Origin: Leguminivora glycinivorella
Lineage: Eukaryota; Arthropoda; Insecta; Lepidoptera; Tortricidae
DNA: 64,000 nucleotides
Direction of reading: 5' to 3'
NCBI RefSeq assembly: GCF_023078275.1
Contig: NC_062980.1
Span: 3,522,401-3,586,400 of the forward strand
Part shown: positions 1 to 11,375 of the stretch, piece after piece
How positions within the stretch are numbered: the first letter of the stretch is position 1
How the letters are laid out: each line of letters begins with the position of its first letter
The notes under the pieces: generated by a model
What the model was told of the DNA's origin: nothing
What the model saw: only the letters and a program-made list of their open reading frames with translations
Databases searched by the model: none
Made by a program: the position numbers and the translations under genes

Positions 1-1550
1 TAGTTCTTCTAATTACTATCCACTTTATCCAATAGATAACAATACTTTGACGGCGTTGACTTGTCTGTTCCTCCTCTCCCTTAAATTCTTCCTTTTATGC
101 TTTTATTCGAAATGGTCAGTCGTTATTAAATTTGATGACAAATGAACTTGAGTGTGTTTATGTTTTAAAATAAATATACCTATACTCGGATTTGTTGAAA
201 ATGATATTTTTAGCATGATCGTTGATCAGCGTTAAGCGTATTGGGCGTACAAGTTTCATTTTGGATTATGAAAAGTGTGTGAATAAAGTCAATATTTAAA
301 TCTAGCTTTTGAATAATGTAAACTTTATTTTTGATGATGACGGATATAAAATCTATCTGACATTCTTTGCCTAACCAAAACAAGGACCTGAATATTATAA
401 GAGTACGTATATCGTTCTATCTGTCCACTGCTACGATTAACAGACTAGTTCAGTATATTATATGACATAATTTACATTTTGATCAACATATCAACTATTT
501 AACAAGCTTGTCATAATTGTTTGAAATCAACATTTGATCGATACATTTTCGTTTTAAAATGGCAACACTCATAGAGATTATGCCACTTCATTGTCACTAC
601 ACGTCTATAATATATATTGCTTATTGATAACTATAAAATACCTAAAGAACCTAAGAAGAATAATCTACTAATGTAAGTGCTCAAGTCCTCTATTGGCTTC
701 GTGCGAAGTGCATGGAGGGGGTAAGCAAAGCGATCGCAGTGCTTGCGGTGGTCAAAATCGACACTGATTGTGGTTGTCATCTATCAAAACTCATAAAATA
801 TAATACAATGCGTAATGTTTGATATGGGGCATCAATGTTGTTTCGTTGTTAATTGTAAAAATAATGGCATAAATAGTCGTTGCATGTTCTATGCGTTTCT
901 TAGAGCACACTGGAAATTGGATCAAAGAACTAAATGGATAGCTACGGTGAAAAGAAAACGTAAGTGACATGTCAAAACAAAACATTATAATAAATTATAT
1001 TTAAGCTTTGTTTACCTAATATTGTTTAATACGCTGTTAGTATTTTTCCTACCGTAAAAAATTATGCTTAAAGATTCAGGCCTAGCCTGGGAATAGGCCC
1101 GTGTCGGATATTAAGAACTTGTACCATTACTCCTATGTTCTTCAAGATTCCTTATATGCCCTGCCAGCACCAATTTATTGCCTCTTTCTGTAGTCTGGGG
1201 TTGGAAGTTTATACCGTGAGTAATGCTTTGGAAACTGATTTTTGGTATTATATCCATGTCCATGTTAATAATCTATCTACCTAAATTACACTTGAAATAG
1301 TAGCTCTTGTTATTCGATTTATTTAAAATTAACGAAAAATCTTTAAAATATAATGTTTGTTTACATGTAATTTTTTGACATTTTCCACTTCAAGTTCACA
1401 TGGTAGTGGGCGTAATTGTCGTGCACGTAGCCAATAGTGATGGGTGTTTTATTGTTATCAAAATTTGTATCTGTTAATATCTGTGTAATGACTTAATGGG
1501 CAATATATTGTAGATGGAAATTTAACAGTTCAAGTAACTTATTTAAATAT
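1..1550. other. Non-coding stretch, no gene recognised
   Basis: AT-rich DNA with only short open frames and no exon-like GC-rich segment. It lies upstream of the first visible exon of the MYND gene, so it is intron or intergenic. Confidence 0.4.
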
Positions 1551-1683
1551 ATGTGAGTGTGCACGGGAAAACGTCCCACTTTGTGGATTGCTATAAAGCC
1601 GCTTTGTCAGTTTATTCATATAAAGATACAAGTTAATCTTAATGGTAATCAAAGTGAGACGTTTTACTAAACACATTCACATA
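1551..1683. mobile_element. Short inverted-repeat element (MITE-like)
   Basis: The left end (TATGTGAGTGTGCACGGGAA) and the reverse complement of the right end (TATGTGAATGTGTTTAGTAA) match imperfectly and both run on into an ACGTCnCACTTTG-type stretch, giving about 34-bp terminal inverted repeats around a 65-bp centre. No coding capacity. Confidence 0.6.
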
Positions 1684-1970
1684 TTATTTCAATTGTTACA
1701 ATATTAAACTTTTACTTAACCCTTGCACAGGGCTAACAAAATCGTTGCCAATTTGACTTGTTGAGTTGAGACTACAATCGGTCATCTGGTGATAAAATTC
1801 CTTGGCAAAATGCTAAAACCTTGGTACTTCTGCAAATGCCATGTAGCTAGTCGTCAATCTAAGGCACTGGCCCCACCAGAATCGAGTAAAGGGATGAGCT
1901 AGCAGCGATAGAAACTAACAAAGGATAGTCACTCACTTGTAAATAAAACTAGTTTCGGAGAAAATTGGCT

Positions 1971-2047
1971 GTGACAGCGGACAGACAGACGCACGAGTGA
2001 TCCTATAAGGGTTCCGTTTTTCCTTTTTGAGGTACGGAACCCTAAAA
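1971..2047 (-). repeat. Fragment of dispersed GGGTTCCGT repeat
   Basis: Carries GACAGACAGAC followed by AGGGTTCCGTTTTT and GTACGGAACCCTAAAAA. These are the landmarks, in reverse orientation, of the longer copy at 4905-5453. Confidence 0.6.
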
Positions 2048-2612
2048 AGACGCGGTGATAACGCGAGCGAAAAGTTCGTCGCCGTGAGATGAACTATAAA
2101 CCGCTCTCTCTCTTTTATTTACTCGGGGACTATCTTTTGTGCATTTCTATCGCCAATACCTCATCGTTTACTTGTTTTGTTACCAGAGCCTAAGCTGTCA
2201 ATTCGTCATCTACAATATTTTGCTCAACTGAACTAATGCGAATCGTTACATACGTTGGACTTCAAATATAACTCGTGTGACACTTGTAACTCGCCTCATC
2301 AGTCTAAGAAAGTCTCAGATACAGTCTAAGAAAAAAACGTACCTCAGTACCATACAGAAAAAGGTACGGTGAGTTAGATGGCATTACACCTTTGGGGTAC
2401 GTTCAGCTAGATGGCGCTAATATTAATATTTGACATTTTTGACACATATCAAGCTAAGAATATGGGCCAAATTGTCAAAACTGAGGTTCACAAGTTTTAA
2501 GCCTGAGTCAAGAGATGGCAGTCTATGCACTGTGATTACACATTTTACTTTGATAGTAACTATAATACTCGATCCTCTTTGGTGTCAAGCTAAATGCTGT
2601 TGTGCGTTGTAG

Positions 2613-2696
2613 AACTGCGGCGAGATCACGATCACGCCGGTGCAGCCCACGCCGCCGCCGGCCGACGCGCCCGACAAGGAGGAGGTCGTGCAGCTG
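2613..2696 (+). CDS. MYND gene, internal exon 1 of 3 visible
   Basis: 28 open codons (starts NCGEITITP, ends KEEVVQL) after a TTGTAG acceptor and before a GTGAGT donor. GC content jumps sharply against the flanks. The following codons in the next exon are also acidic (DDSES), which is consistent with one linker. It is the least certain exon, as it has no domain. Confidence 0.65.
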
Positions 2697-5600
2697 GTGA
2701 GTGCAGTACTTCACATAATGGTTTTTTACAGTCCTGGACTATCTTCATCAATTAGGCTACTTGTCTTTTTACTGTGACTGTGTTAAACGGTAATTACACT
2801 GCGTCGTTTACCTAATAGAAAGTATGAGGTTGCCAGGCAACCGATATTGTTTTCATTTGGCGAACGACTCAGTGTAATGAGGAGGCACACTCCGCACACT
2901 CAAAGGTTCTGACAGATGGCGCCACCCTATTAGTCCATACACGAGAGCGAGAAGATATGTTTTTTCTCTCTCTCACATATGAATGACAGTGACATGCCAA
3001 GACACTTGCACAGGCGTCGCCTGGCGCAATAAAAGTGTGCCTTCTCATTGTCGCTTTAAAGAGGGACGGGTAGTCCATATTGCGAGAAATATATTAGGTA
3101 TATTGCGGCACGTCATGTCATAGATATTCTATAGATTAATATGGCTGATGTTGTTTTTGCCTGATCAAGTAAAAGTAAACTTTAAATATTTTTTTTGCGG
3201 GTTTTTAAGTCGTAATAAAATATGGTACTATTTTTTTTTTGTTTAATTAGGCAGTAATTAATAATATAAGACATACTTTGAAAAAGAGTCAAGTAACCTA
3301 TAGGCGAGACGACTAATTAGTCCGTCAGTTAGATTAATCAAAGAATTTTGGACATGTATTTTTTCTTTTTTCTCGTAAACGAAAAATGACGACGGTAGAG
3401 TGCGTTGAAGTTTCGCGTGACGTCACGCCTAGGTACAATTTTTACTCAGAAGTGACGTCACTAGCCCCCCACTCCGGACCTTTTGATACTCCATATCTTT
3501 GTATTTTTTCATTAATTAGAAAAAGTGACAAATATGTGTTCAGTATTTTTGGGCGATCTAAGCGACGGATTAAACAGAATGCAATTTTTTATTGTAGTCG
3601 TCATCCCTAATGCATGCTGAATTCTCATCATTGCGATATCAATGTAATTAAGTAACGGGAGGAGTCGTTCGGTACATCCGTTCTTAAGAGAGCCTTATAA
3701 AAGTGATAACCTTTTCCAGGACGACTCGGAGTCCCCGGCGTCGGAGGGGTCGGCGGCGGCGTCGCCGGCGGACGGCGGGCGCCTGGTGATCGACGAGGGC
3801 GCGGGGGCGGGCGCGGGGGACGACGCGCCGCCCTGCCAGGGCTGCCGCCGCCGCGCCGCGCAGTTCGTGTGCGCCGGCTGCGCCAACCAGTGGTACTGCT
3901 CCAGGGACTGCCAGGTACGCGCCGTGCCAACCCTGTGTCAGCCGGGTGACTTAGGGCCGGTTGCATCGACCACATTTGACAGACACGGCATCGTCACGCG
4001 GCAGACGTCTATGGAACTTCCCAGCGCTTTAACGGTGACAGACGGTTCGGTGCGACCGACCCTTAGCTGAAGGGAGCTCGGACGATGCACCACCCTACCG
4101 GAGTGATCGTCGCCGCGCGCCCCTTTTTGTGTGCCGACCGGTGGCCCTGTCCCCGCGACTGCCGATCTTAAGTTTAGCCCTTAGTCCGTTTTCACATTAT
4201 CCGATCCGATATCGGATGTCGGAAGGATTTCGATGGAAAAAATCCAAGATGGCGCTTGTAATGTATGGGATATCGGTCCGACATCCGATATCGGATCGGA
4301 TAATATGAAAACGCACTTAAACACACCGGTATACGCTTCATAATAATAATGCTGAGATATAAAGGAAAAGTGGAAATAGCTTCTATTTCAGACGAGACAA
4401 ACTCAGCCTAGCAAAAAATAACAATTTTTTATTTATTTATTTAATTATAGCAACACTCAGTGTTTTGTACAGTCAACCAAGAAAGTGGTTTACCACTTTT
4501 CGACTCTATTTGAAACATATAAGGTCGAAAAATGGTAAACCACTTTTTTGGCTGACTGTACTTAATTTAATGGTTTATACAACGAAAATATTATTAGAAC
4601 TCCCGAAAGACCAGAGTTACTAAAGTAGTCGTCTGACAAATGTTAAGTACTTGTGTATATTGTCTATTCGCATGGGAGTAAGTAAGAGCGCGATGTCACT
4701 AAAACAGGGCGGCGGCTAGGTACGAAAAGTACGGAAAAATATTAAAATAAAATAGAAAGATGCATTATTTGTACAATCTGTTTCGTCAGTGTTTTAGATA
4801 TGTATATTTTTGTTATTGTAATTTTAATTAAAGACAACTAAGTGAATATTTTAACGACATAGAACCGTTAAATGACGAACTCGAGACCAATCTTTGCAAT
4901 TTTTAGGGTTCCGTAGTCAACTAGGAACCCTTATAATTTCGCCATGTCTGTCTGTCCGTCCGTCCGTCCGTCCGTCCGCGGATAATCTCAGTAACCGTAA
5001 GCACTAGAAAGCTGAAATTTGGTACCAATATGTATATCAATCACGCCAACAAAGTGCAAAAATAAAAAATGGAAAAAAATGTTTTATTAGGGTACCCCCC
5101 CTACATGTAAAGTGGGGGCTGATTTTTTTTTCATTCCAACCCCAACGTGTGATATATTGTTGGATAGGTATTTAAAAATGAATAAGGGTTTACTAAGATC
5201 GTTTTTTGATAATATTAATGTTTTCGGAAATAATCGCTCCTAAAGGAAAATAAGTGCGTCCCCCCCCCCCTCTAACTTTTGAACCATATGTTTAAAAAAT
5301 ATGAAAAAAATCACAAAAGTAGACCTTTATAAAGACTTTCTAGGAAAATTGTTTTGAACTTGATAGGTTCAGTAGTTTTTGAGAAAAATACGGAAAACTA
5401 CGGAACCCTACACTGAGCGTGGCCCGACACGCTCTTGGCCGGTTTTTTTTCTATCGAGCCGATTTCGTTAAATTGTGTATCGAGTACGGCTATGTTCGTT
5501 GAAATATAATGAATAATAACATATAATTTACGTGCCTTACTAAAACCAATAGTTTGTCTTAAAAAACTGCGCAAGTAACATCAATTTTGCGCAGTTGGGT

Positions 5601-5712
5601 GTTGTCAGCCCCTTAAGGAAAGTTTTTGCTCTGCTCTAAACATAACATAACCTACTTTATTTTCTTCTAGGTGGCAGCCTGGGACGACCACTCCGAGATG
5701 TGCTCCGGGTAG
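2613..5712 (+). CDS. C-terminal part of a MYND-type zinc-finger protein (three exons, partial gene)
   Basis: Join 2613-2696, 3720-3914 and 5671-5712. All introns are GT-AG and every junction is in phase 0, so the frame stays open to a TAG stop. The visible 106 residues are an acidic, Pro/Ala/Gly-rich linker followed by a terminal MYND finger: CQGC, then CAGC, WYCSRDC and HSEMC, which supplies the C-C, C-C, C-C, H-C zinc ligands. The last ligands are in the third exon, which supports the splice model. MYND fingers bind proline-rich peptides in transcriptional co-regulators and also occur in SMYD and other proteins. A MYND at the extreme C-terminus is seen in DEAF1-type transcription factors, but the linker gives no proof of that family. 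The N-terminal exons are not visible and probably lie left of the window. Confidence 0.8.
2876..3049. mobile_element. MITE, AATGAGGAGGCACACT family, copy 1
   Basis: Ends AATGAGGAGGCACACT and AGTGTGCCTTCTCATT form inverted repeats. The interior shares the pieces CAGATGGCG, ACGAGAGCGAGAA and TGACAGTGACATGCC with copies at 27147-27339 and 52151-52275. It lies in the intron after MYND exon 1. Confidence 0.7.
3302..3513 (+). repeat. Dispersed repeat, AGGCGAGACGACTAATTAG family, copy 1
   Basis: About 200 bp shared in the same orientation with 30161-30406. Landmarks are TAGTCCGTCAGTTAGATTA, CGCGTGACGTCACGCCTAGG and CACTCCGGA. No coding potential seen and class unknown. It sits in the MYND intron. 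Confidence 0.7.
3720..3914 (+). CDS. MYND gene, exon 2 of 3 visible (first three zinc-ligand pairs)
   Basis: 65 codons between a TTTTCCAG acceptor and a GTACGC donor. Very GC-rich, encoding a Ser/Ala/Gly/Asp linker and then CQGC..CAGC..YCSRDCQ. Reading on past the donor gives only a short unrelated tail that runs into an inverted-repeat element at 3954, so the donor is needed. Confidence 0.85.
3954..4062. mobile_element. MITE with TTA target duplication (GGGCCGGTTGCA family)
   Basis: Starts GGGCCGGTTGCATCGACC and ends GGTGCGACCGACCC, flanked by TTA at 3951-3953 and 4063-4065. The interior GTCTATGGAACTTCCCA and GCTTTAACGGTGACAGACGG match the copy at 12904-13030. A TTA duplication fits PIF/Harbinger elements. 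It begins only 40 bp after the MYND exon donor. Confidence 0.7.
4184..4316. mobile_element. MITE, TTTTCACATTATCCGATCC family, copy 1
   Basis: About 40-bp inverted ends (TTTTCACATTATCCGATCCG and its complement near 4290-4316) flanked by TTA on both sides (4181-4183, 4317-4319). A second copy in the opposite orientation is at 56313-56455. The centre carries AAGATGGCG. Confidence 0.75.
4467..4561. repeat. Near-perfect hairpin, 95 bp
   Basis: GTACAGTCAACCAAGAAAGT at the left pairs with ACTTTTTTGGCTGACTGTAC at the right, and the stem continues inward through GGTTTACCACTTTTCGAC. Stem of about 38 bp with a 19-nt loop. Probably a minimal MITE; a transcribed hairpin would look the same. Confidence 0.7.
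4905..5453 (+). repeat. Dispersed lepidopteran-type repeat (GGGTTCCGTA ... ACGGAACCCTACACTGAG)
   Basis: Begins near TTTTTAGGGTTCCGTAG, has a (CTGT)/(CCGT)n microsatellite at about 4944-4977, and ends CTACGGAACCCTACACTGAG followed by a GGCCCGACACGCTCTTGG tail. I recognise this composition as a common lepidopteran interspersed repeat, probably the 3' end of a non-LTR element. A fragment lies at 1971-2047. Confidence 0.65.
5671..5712 (+). CDS. MYND gene, terminal exon (last zinc ligands and stop)
   Basis: After a pyrimidine-rich TTTTCTTCTAG acceptor, 13 codons read VAAWDDHSEMCSG and then TAG. The W-x2-H-x3-C spacing completes the MYND finger begun in the previous exon. Confidence 0.85.
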   Translation: MAAWDDHSEMCSG

Positions 5713-6292
5713 CGTCCGCACCGTACCGTAGTGACATTTGCCTTATAACGTCCCCGTGACACGTCAGGTGACCCTGAATCTCGACCTCCAGGTTTAGCAC
5801 AACTTGCGCTCTCGCGCGCGAGTTCATACTTAAAGTCGCGATAGATGTATGGACTCGCGCGCGACAACGCAACCTATGCTAGCCCGGTCTAACTTATTTC
5901 ATCCAATGTAGCTGCGACTTATGTAACCAAAATATTCAGTGATGGTTTTAACTTGGCTTTGACATTTGTACACAATTATATATAAGTGAATGTTCACGAT
6001 ATTCTTGAAAATACCTAGAAGAGACACCGATACATTTTTTTAAGGCACGTGTGTCATGTTCCTATTTTTTTTGATCTTAACATATTGGTGATAGAATCTA
6101 TATGATAAAACCTGACCAGAAATATATATATATATGATGATTGTCAAGAGGGCACTGTTATTCTGATGTATGCGATGACAATTCAGAATAGTAAAAAGAA
6201 AAAAAATCTAATGAGATTCCGCAACATGACGCGGAGTCTTGAATATCTGGCCAGGCTTTAAATTGGCAGCTACTGTAAAGACTAAAAATCTG

Positions 6293-6298
6293 AATAAA
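6293..6298 (+). terminator. Candidate polyadenylation signal of the MYND gene
   Basis: First AATAAA downstream of the TAG stop at 5712, giving a 3' UTR of about 600 nt. Other AATAAA-like hexamers occur between 6625 and 7035, so the site in use is uncertain. Confidence 0.35.
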
Positions 6299-6802
6299 CT
6301 ATCTGTGATTTTCATGCCATTATTTCGTTTAAAAATAAGTATAAATGAAAGAAATATTCTCAAAGCCATAATTTAAAAACATCACTGCCTTATCCTATGT
6401 AGGTATTGAGTTTTCCTATATTATAGTAGAGTGTCAAGCTTCTTACGCTCTTTAGAAATGCTATTTTCAACTATTAGATGTAGGATAAAGTATTTTTTCA
6501 ATGTACTGGCTACAAGATTGTAGCGAATCGTTAAGAAGTGTTATATTATTTTTTTGACATTGGACTTTTTGACAGTTTGTGTGGTAATGAACTGTGCACT
6601 CAGCTTTTGTGATATGTTCCTTTTGACAAATAAAAAACAATTAAAAAAAGAAATGTAATCTAACTACAACAGTATAGACGGACAATAAAGTTTAATTTGT
6701 TTCCTTTTAAAACAAATGCGACTGTACACCATTAAAAAAATATTTAAATAATAATGCCCTAATCTACTTAAGTTTACTAATTAGAATGGATACTCAGCAT
6801 GA
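6299..6802. other. Downstream flank of the MYND gene, nothing recognised
   Basis: AT-rich, no exon-like segment. It could include the end of the MYND 3' UTR. Confidence 0.3.
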
Positions 6803-6960
6803 TGAATTTCGCACATTGACCTGCCTATTCCCGTCTCTGTCACTCACGCGTAATTATGTATATAGCTGTCCTTTTCAAGTGTCCATGGTGACACTGCGCG
6901 AAGAGTGTGACATTCGGGTGCGATAGAGATAGATATAGGCGGGTCAATGTACGGAATTCT
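6803..6960. mobile_element. MITE-like inverted-repeat element
   Basis: The left end TGAATTTCGCACATTGACCT and the right end GGGTCAATGTACGGAATTC form imperfect inverted repeats; the bases inside them also pair (TGCCTAT / ATAGGCG). No ORF. Confidence 0.6.
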
Positions 6961-7340
6961 TTTCGCTAAGTCCTTTCTCTATGATGAAACAAGAATGAAC
7001 GCGTTACTCAATCAAATATAACGGTTGTAACTATTTAAATAAACTTATTTAAATTATTGACTGACAATTTTGTGGTATTTATTTTAGGCACTGGTTGATA
7101 ATGCCTATATTTTTACATATATCCCATCTATGAAATTTTCATAGTAAAATAGCATAATAATCATTAATCACAATCTAAGGTTGTGAAACATCACTTAGTC
7201 GCAAAATAAACAGAGAATGTCTGGTTGAAAACACTGCATGATATGCCCAAGTCGAGTTTCTATTCAAAATAGGGTAAAGTAAACCACTTTTTTAATGATA
7301 TGTAACATGAAATTCGAGAAGGAATATTATACACTATATT

Positions 7341-7518
7341 AACTTTTCAAGTGAAGACGCACCGTATGAAATACAACATTTTTTCAGTACAGATGGTGTT
7401 TTTTTTTTACGTACTAGTGCGAGAAGTGGTTCATTATATTATAATTTATATGTCAGGTCGAAACTTCGGATGGCCATCTGTACTGAAAAACGTCGTACGA
7501 TACACGTGTGAAAAGGAA
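7341..7518. mobile_element. MITE-like inverted-repeat element
   Basis: The inner arms TTTTTCAGTACAGATGG (7380-7396) and CCATCTGTACTGAAAAACG (7472-7490) are complementary. Weaker pairing extends outward (ACTTTTCAAGTG / CACGTGTGAAAAGG). A 66-codon open frame across it is a by-product. Confidence 0.5.
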
Positions 7519-7535
7519 ATTCGTATCTCGTCTGA

Positions 7536-8169
7536 TTTTGATACATTTTGAAACTCGGCGGCATACTCAGCAGCCGTCTCTTTCAATTCAGTACAGTTTT
7601 AAAGAGATGGTCGTAACATGAAGTGTAGACTTCATATTTTTTACTTTACAATGACTTGTATTATTTAATCAAATGATGTTTACGGAGCCCACTATTTAGG
7701 CTATTCTATATCGGATGCTATGTATAAATAAGCTATATATATATCGTAGCGTACCGTAGGATAAACATACAATAAATGTTATTTATTAATGTAAATATTA
7801 TCAAATATATATATTATGAGTTCTGAATTATGCCGCACTATATCTTCCAAATTAATTGTCTGTAAAAAATGTTCTAAAGAACTTGAATGTGTCATTTTGA
7901 AGAGGTTAATTACATTTGGAATACTACTAATACTTTCTGTTTCATTAAAATATGTACATATATAAAGACAAACAACCAAATCTTGACACTGGTATAAAAT
8001 AATTTTTACTACAGTAAATAAAATAAAATGTGTTTTTAAAAAAAGCGGAAGCAGAAGTAAAAAAGAAGCCTTATATTTCTTACAACTTATAAAACGATAA
8101 AACGATAAATACAATTTAAACTTATTTCTACATAATCTAATCTAATACATTTTACATACTAATATTTTT
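7536..8169. other. AT-rich intergenic stretch
   Basis: An open frame of 111 codons on the - strand (7779-8114) is built of AT-rich low-complexity codons and shows no domain. I see no real gene. Confidence 0.35.
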
Positions 8170-8710
8170 AACTATTGCGGTTTGTAAGAACCCCTCGCTA
8201 CTCGAAGGTGAAGGCCCCCTCTAGTGATTTCCAAGCGTCTCTATTGTTTGCTTTATGCATCCATTGATCACCAGCAAGTCTTACTATGTCGTCAGTCCAT
8301 CGGGCTTTGGGTTTGCCTTGCTTTCTCGTACCTGATGGTCCCTTCCAGGTGGTCAGTCTATGAGTCCATCGGTCGTCTGTCATTCTAGCGACGTGTCCGG
8401 CCCAACGCCATTTTAGTTTTTTACAGTGAAACAGGGCGTCTCTGAAATTTGGTTTTCTTTCTAATTACTGTATGTGGTATTTTCTGGATTAATTTGACAT
8501 TTAGTAAACTTCTCTCCATACTTCTTTGACATGTTCTGATCATATTTTTCTTGCATATTGTAAAATTCCATGTTTGACTCGCGTAAGTAAGTGATGGAAG
8601 GATACAGGTGTCCATAACTTTCTGTTTAATTTTCATATGCATATTACTTTTTAAGACTTCTTTTAGACCCCAAAATCTTCTCCAAGCATTTGTTATTCTT
8701 CCGAGCATTT
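8170..8710 (-). mobile_element. RTE-type LINE fragment, C-terminus of reverse transcriptase ORF (frameshifted)
   Basis: Two - strand frames together give the tail of an endonuclease/reverse-transcriptase polyprotein. The upstream part (8421-8708) has RRFWGLKEVL, then LPSLTYASQTWNFT (the thumb-proximal LTYGSETW-like motif) and QRSMERSLLNV. The downstream part (8198-8383) has GKPKARWTDDIVRLAGDQWM and ends after W-x2-LE. The break near 8384-8420 is a frameshift, and there is no 5' part, so the copy is dead and 5' truncated, as is usual for LINEs. Confidence 0.8.
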
Positions 8711-10771
8711 AGGAAGGCCCACGTTTTACGAAGAAAATTGGCCGATGATCCTTACATTTTTCAAATTTGCCGCCTTTTATTAGTGCCAAGATTTGGTTGA
8801 CCGTTTATATTGACACTCAAAAATTAAATATAATAAATATATGAGAAGAATTTAGACACAGAGAATCTCCCCGTAGTGCCTTTAAGGACACCAAAGTGGC
8901 ATAGTTCAGAGCTGTGTGTGCCTGCGTCTAGACGCACCGGATTTCGACACTATGCAAGTATGCAACAGTCTCGACATTTCTAAGTCGACTTGGGCTGCCT
9001 TTTCTACTGCATTTTATGGTATTGGCAAGGTTTGTGTCTAGAGTTGAAAGGGTCTTTTCGCTCTTAAACCATAATCAGCTTATCACATTGTTTTTAATAT
9101 ATTTAAATGGGTCACATATGTCATACGTCAAGCAATATCAGACTTGAATCATGAGTGTTCCGTGTTAATATTTAATAATAGGGAATATTACGCAAACTTC
9201 AACGTAGGGGACGCCACTAGCACAAACGAACACAACTTTATGCATCAATGTTATATTTAGTTGGAACAAATAATCCGTAAAACATGTCAGAAAATATGGT
9301 TTACGTTCTGTGTTAGTGCTGCACTCTGGCGTTTTCTGCTGTACTGTGAAATTAAGATATCTTGACTTGAAATTATCCCATCACAAGTGCTTCAAAAGTG
9401 ACTTCGTTTATAATTCGCCTTAAAGTATAGATACAGATGCTAGAACTTTCTAGGTTTGTGCAACTCAAGTCTATGGATATTTTAGTTAAATAGTTTAAAA
9501 TAAGGCTGGCATAGACTATATAAAACCTAATTAATAAGATACTGAGGCATAGGTATAGCTCTCGGAAAGCACATATTGAACTACATTGATTGATTCATAA
9601 TAGCAGGCGCCAGACATTTGACATAAAACGAGCGCCATCTATCCTAAATCAGCCTATATTAAGAACCATCTTTTAACTGATAATCGATGGACTTTATGGT
9701 GCCCCTCACTGTCTGCTGTAAATGTTATATAACATAGTGTGATAGGAACAGCGCGCTGTCACGCTATCACACAATGTAACATAACATTTATAACAGCCCA
9801 GTGTGGGAGAACCATTATATTGGTCTACAGCAGGTGGTGTGTATTGTAATATGTATCAGTTAACAGTGAGAAAGATATGTGCGAGAGCAAAATAATGATT
9901 TTTTTCTTTAGTCACTGACTTGCGTATAACGCATCTACCCATAGTGATATCGCAGCAAGCGATACTTCGTATTGTATGCGAGTCTCGAATTAATTTATAA
10001 ATGAATAAATACCGGGATTATGAATGAATAACTAACAATAATTATCTGTAAATGGAGCGTCGATGTAAAATAATTAAATTTTGTAATCATTATTTATTCG
10101 ATCATAGTAATTTATGACTAGTTTTTACATTTTACATGAAAATTTTACCCGGAGACTTACATTTTACATGAAAATTTTAATAAATTTCAAACGTAATTAT
10201 GTTATGACAGAAGTAAAATGTAGATAAAGAGCATATAAGTCACCTACAGCGTCAGTTTTAAATAAAATATTACTTTTTCAAGACTTTTTTTTTTCAAGAC
10301 ATAGTTCCAAGATTTTTGTTTAAATACGTTACTATGGTCGAATACCCCAACTAAGATGTTACAAAAATAGGATTATTTATTTTTTACATAACGTTACATA
10401 AGTATTATATAGAAGCGTTCTAATTTTCTACCGCAACCGTGCCAAATGTACCTACGACCGGGTTAGTTTCGTGCGGACCCTTCCACTATATCTGGTTGTA
10501 TTATATATCGGGAACAAATTTTTGTAAGAAAACAGATGTCTTGATTTTTTCATTGATTTATTTTGTATTCTATATTTTGACGGTTGTCAATTTAACTTTT
10601 TGGACGCCGTACAGGTCAAATTACAAGATATGGCACGAATATAATGAATGAATGAAAATGTCTGTGTATGACAGATTAACCAATAAAATATTGGTTCTTA
10701 ACAGTTGAGCATTTCTTTTCTTTTTGCTATTTTTTTATTTTGATTATTTTTAGGGAATTTTAGGTCAATTG
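8711..10771. other. Intergenic DNA, no gene recognised
   Basis: AT-rich. Contains an imperfect palindrome at about 9715-9805 (TAAATGTTATATAACATAGT against ACAATGTAACATAACATTTA, each followed by a GTGTGATAG-type arm) and a short direct duplication of TTACATTTTACATGAAAATT near 10125 and 10158. Confidence 0.4.
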
Positions 10772-10960
10772 TACTCAGAATCACTAGTACTTTCAATCTC
10801 ACTGGGAGTCAAAAAGTGTCCCAGAATTTCCATACATTTTTGTTACTTTCCTTTTTTGTTACCCCACACAACATGTACGGAAAATGGTAACAAAATAAGA
10901 AAAAATCGTATGGGACAATTTTTTAACTACTAGGATTGAAAAAGCTAGTGATTCTGAGTA
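10772..10960. mobile_element. MITE, TACTCAGAATCAC family, copy 1
   Basis: TACTCAGAATCACTAGTACT at the left matches the complement of GCTAGTGATTCTGAGTA at the right. Both arms carry a TGTCCCA / TGGGACA pair inside. Related copies are at 34841-35040 and at 20211-25613, where the element is split by copia. Confidence 0.65.
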
Positions 10961-11046
10961 GAAATAGCATAATTTATTTCAAAAATATCACATTTCATAA
11001 AAGTGGCGAAAAAAAAAGAAACTCTCAATTATGGACTGTGTAACGA

Positions 11047-11213
11047 TACAGGTTATGTAACCGAATGGCACAAACGCTCAAGAAACGAAACGCTCGTATA
11101 TATTATCTCTATCGCTCTTGCGTATTGGCGCGACAGAGCCAGACTACCTTTCGCGGCGTTTCGCTTTTGTTTCGCGTCGCAGAAATGCCATTCGGCTACG
11201 GCACCTGGTGTCA
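11047..11213. mobile_element. MITE, AGCCGAATGGC family, copy 1
   Basis: Ends TAACCGAATGGCACAAACGC and GCCATTCGGCTACGGCACCT are inverted repeats. The interior TTGCGTATTGGCGCGACAGA is shared with 55906-56075 and 27550-27699. Confidence 0.7.
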
Positions 11214-11283
11214 CTCATACAATCAAAGTTTGTTCATTCTATTCGTGCCAGCTTTCATGAAAGAACCTTCGGGCGTAGCACAC

Positions 11284-11375
11284 TAGTGGGATAAACTTTA
11301 TCGTAGCACGTACAAATTGCGCGAAAAGGACGGCCTGACGTTATACCGTTTATCACGCGACCGTGCTTGCCTGCC
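11284..11375. repeat. Relative of the 55300-55420 hairpin element
   Basis: Contains GGACGGCCTGACG, TTTATCACGCGACCGTGCTT and GCCTGCCTG in the same order as the hairpin element at 55300-55420. Degraded. Confidence 0.4.

Noticed and set aside
3628..3975. 115-codon - strand frame rich in Arg/Pro
   Set aside because: Antisense shadow of the GC-rich MYND exon.
3786..4070. 94-codon frame starting at GTG, covering MYND exon 2 and running on
   Set aside because: The frame past 3914 leaves a good donor and enters an intron and a TTA-flanked MITE; the spliced continuation at 5671 restores the zinc ligands.
7779..8114. 111-codon - strand frame
   Set aside because: AT-rich residues (Phe, Ile, Tyr, Lys, Asn), no domain, no splice or start context; typical of chance frames here.
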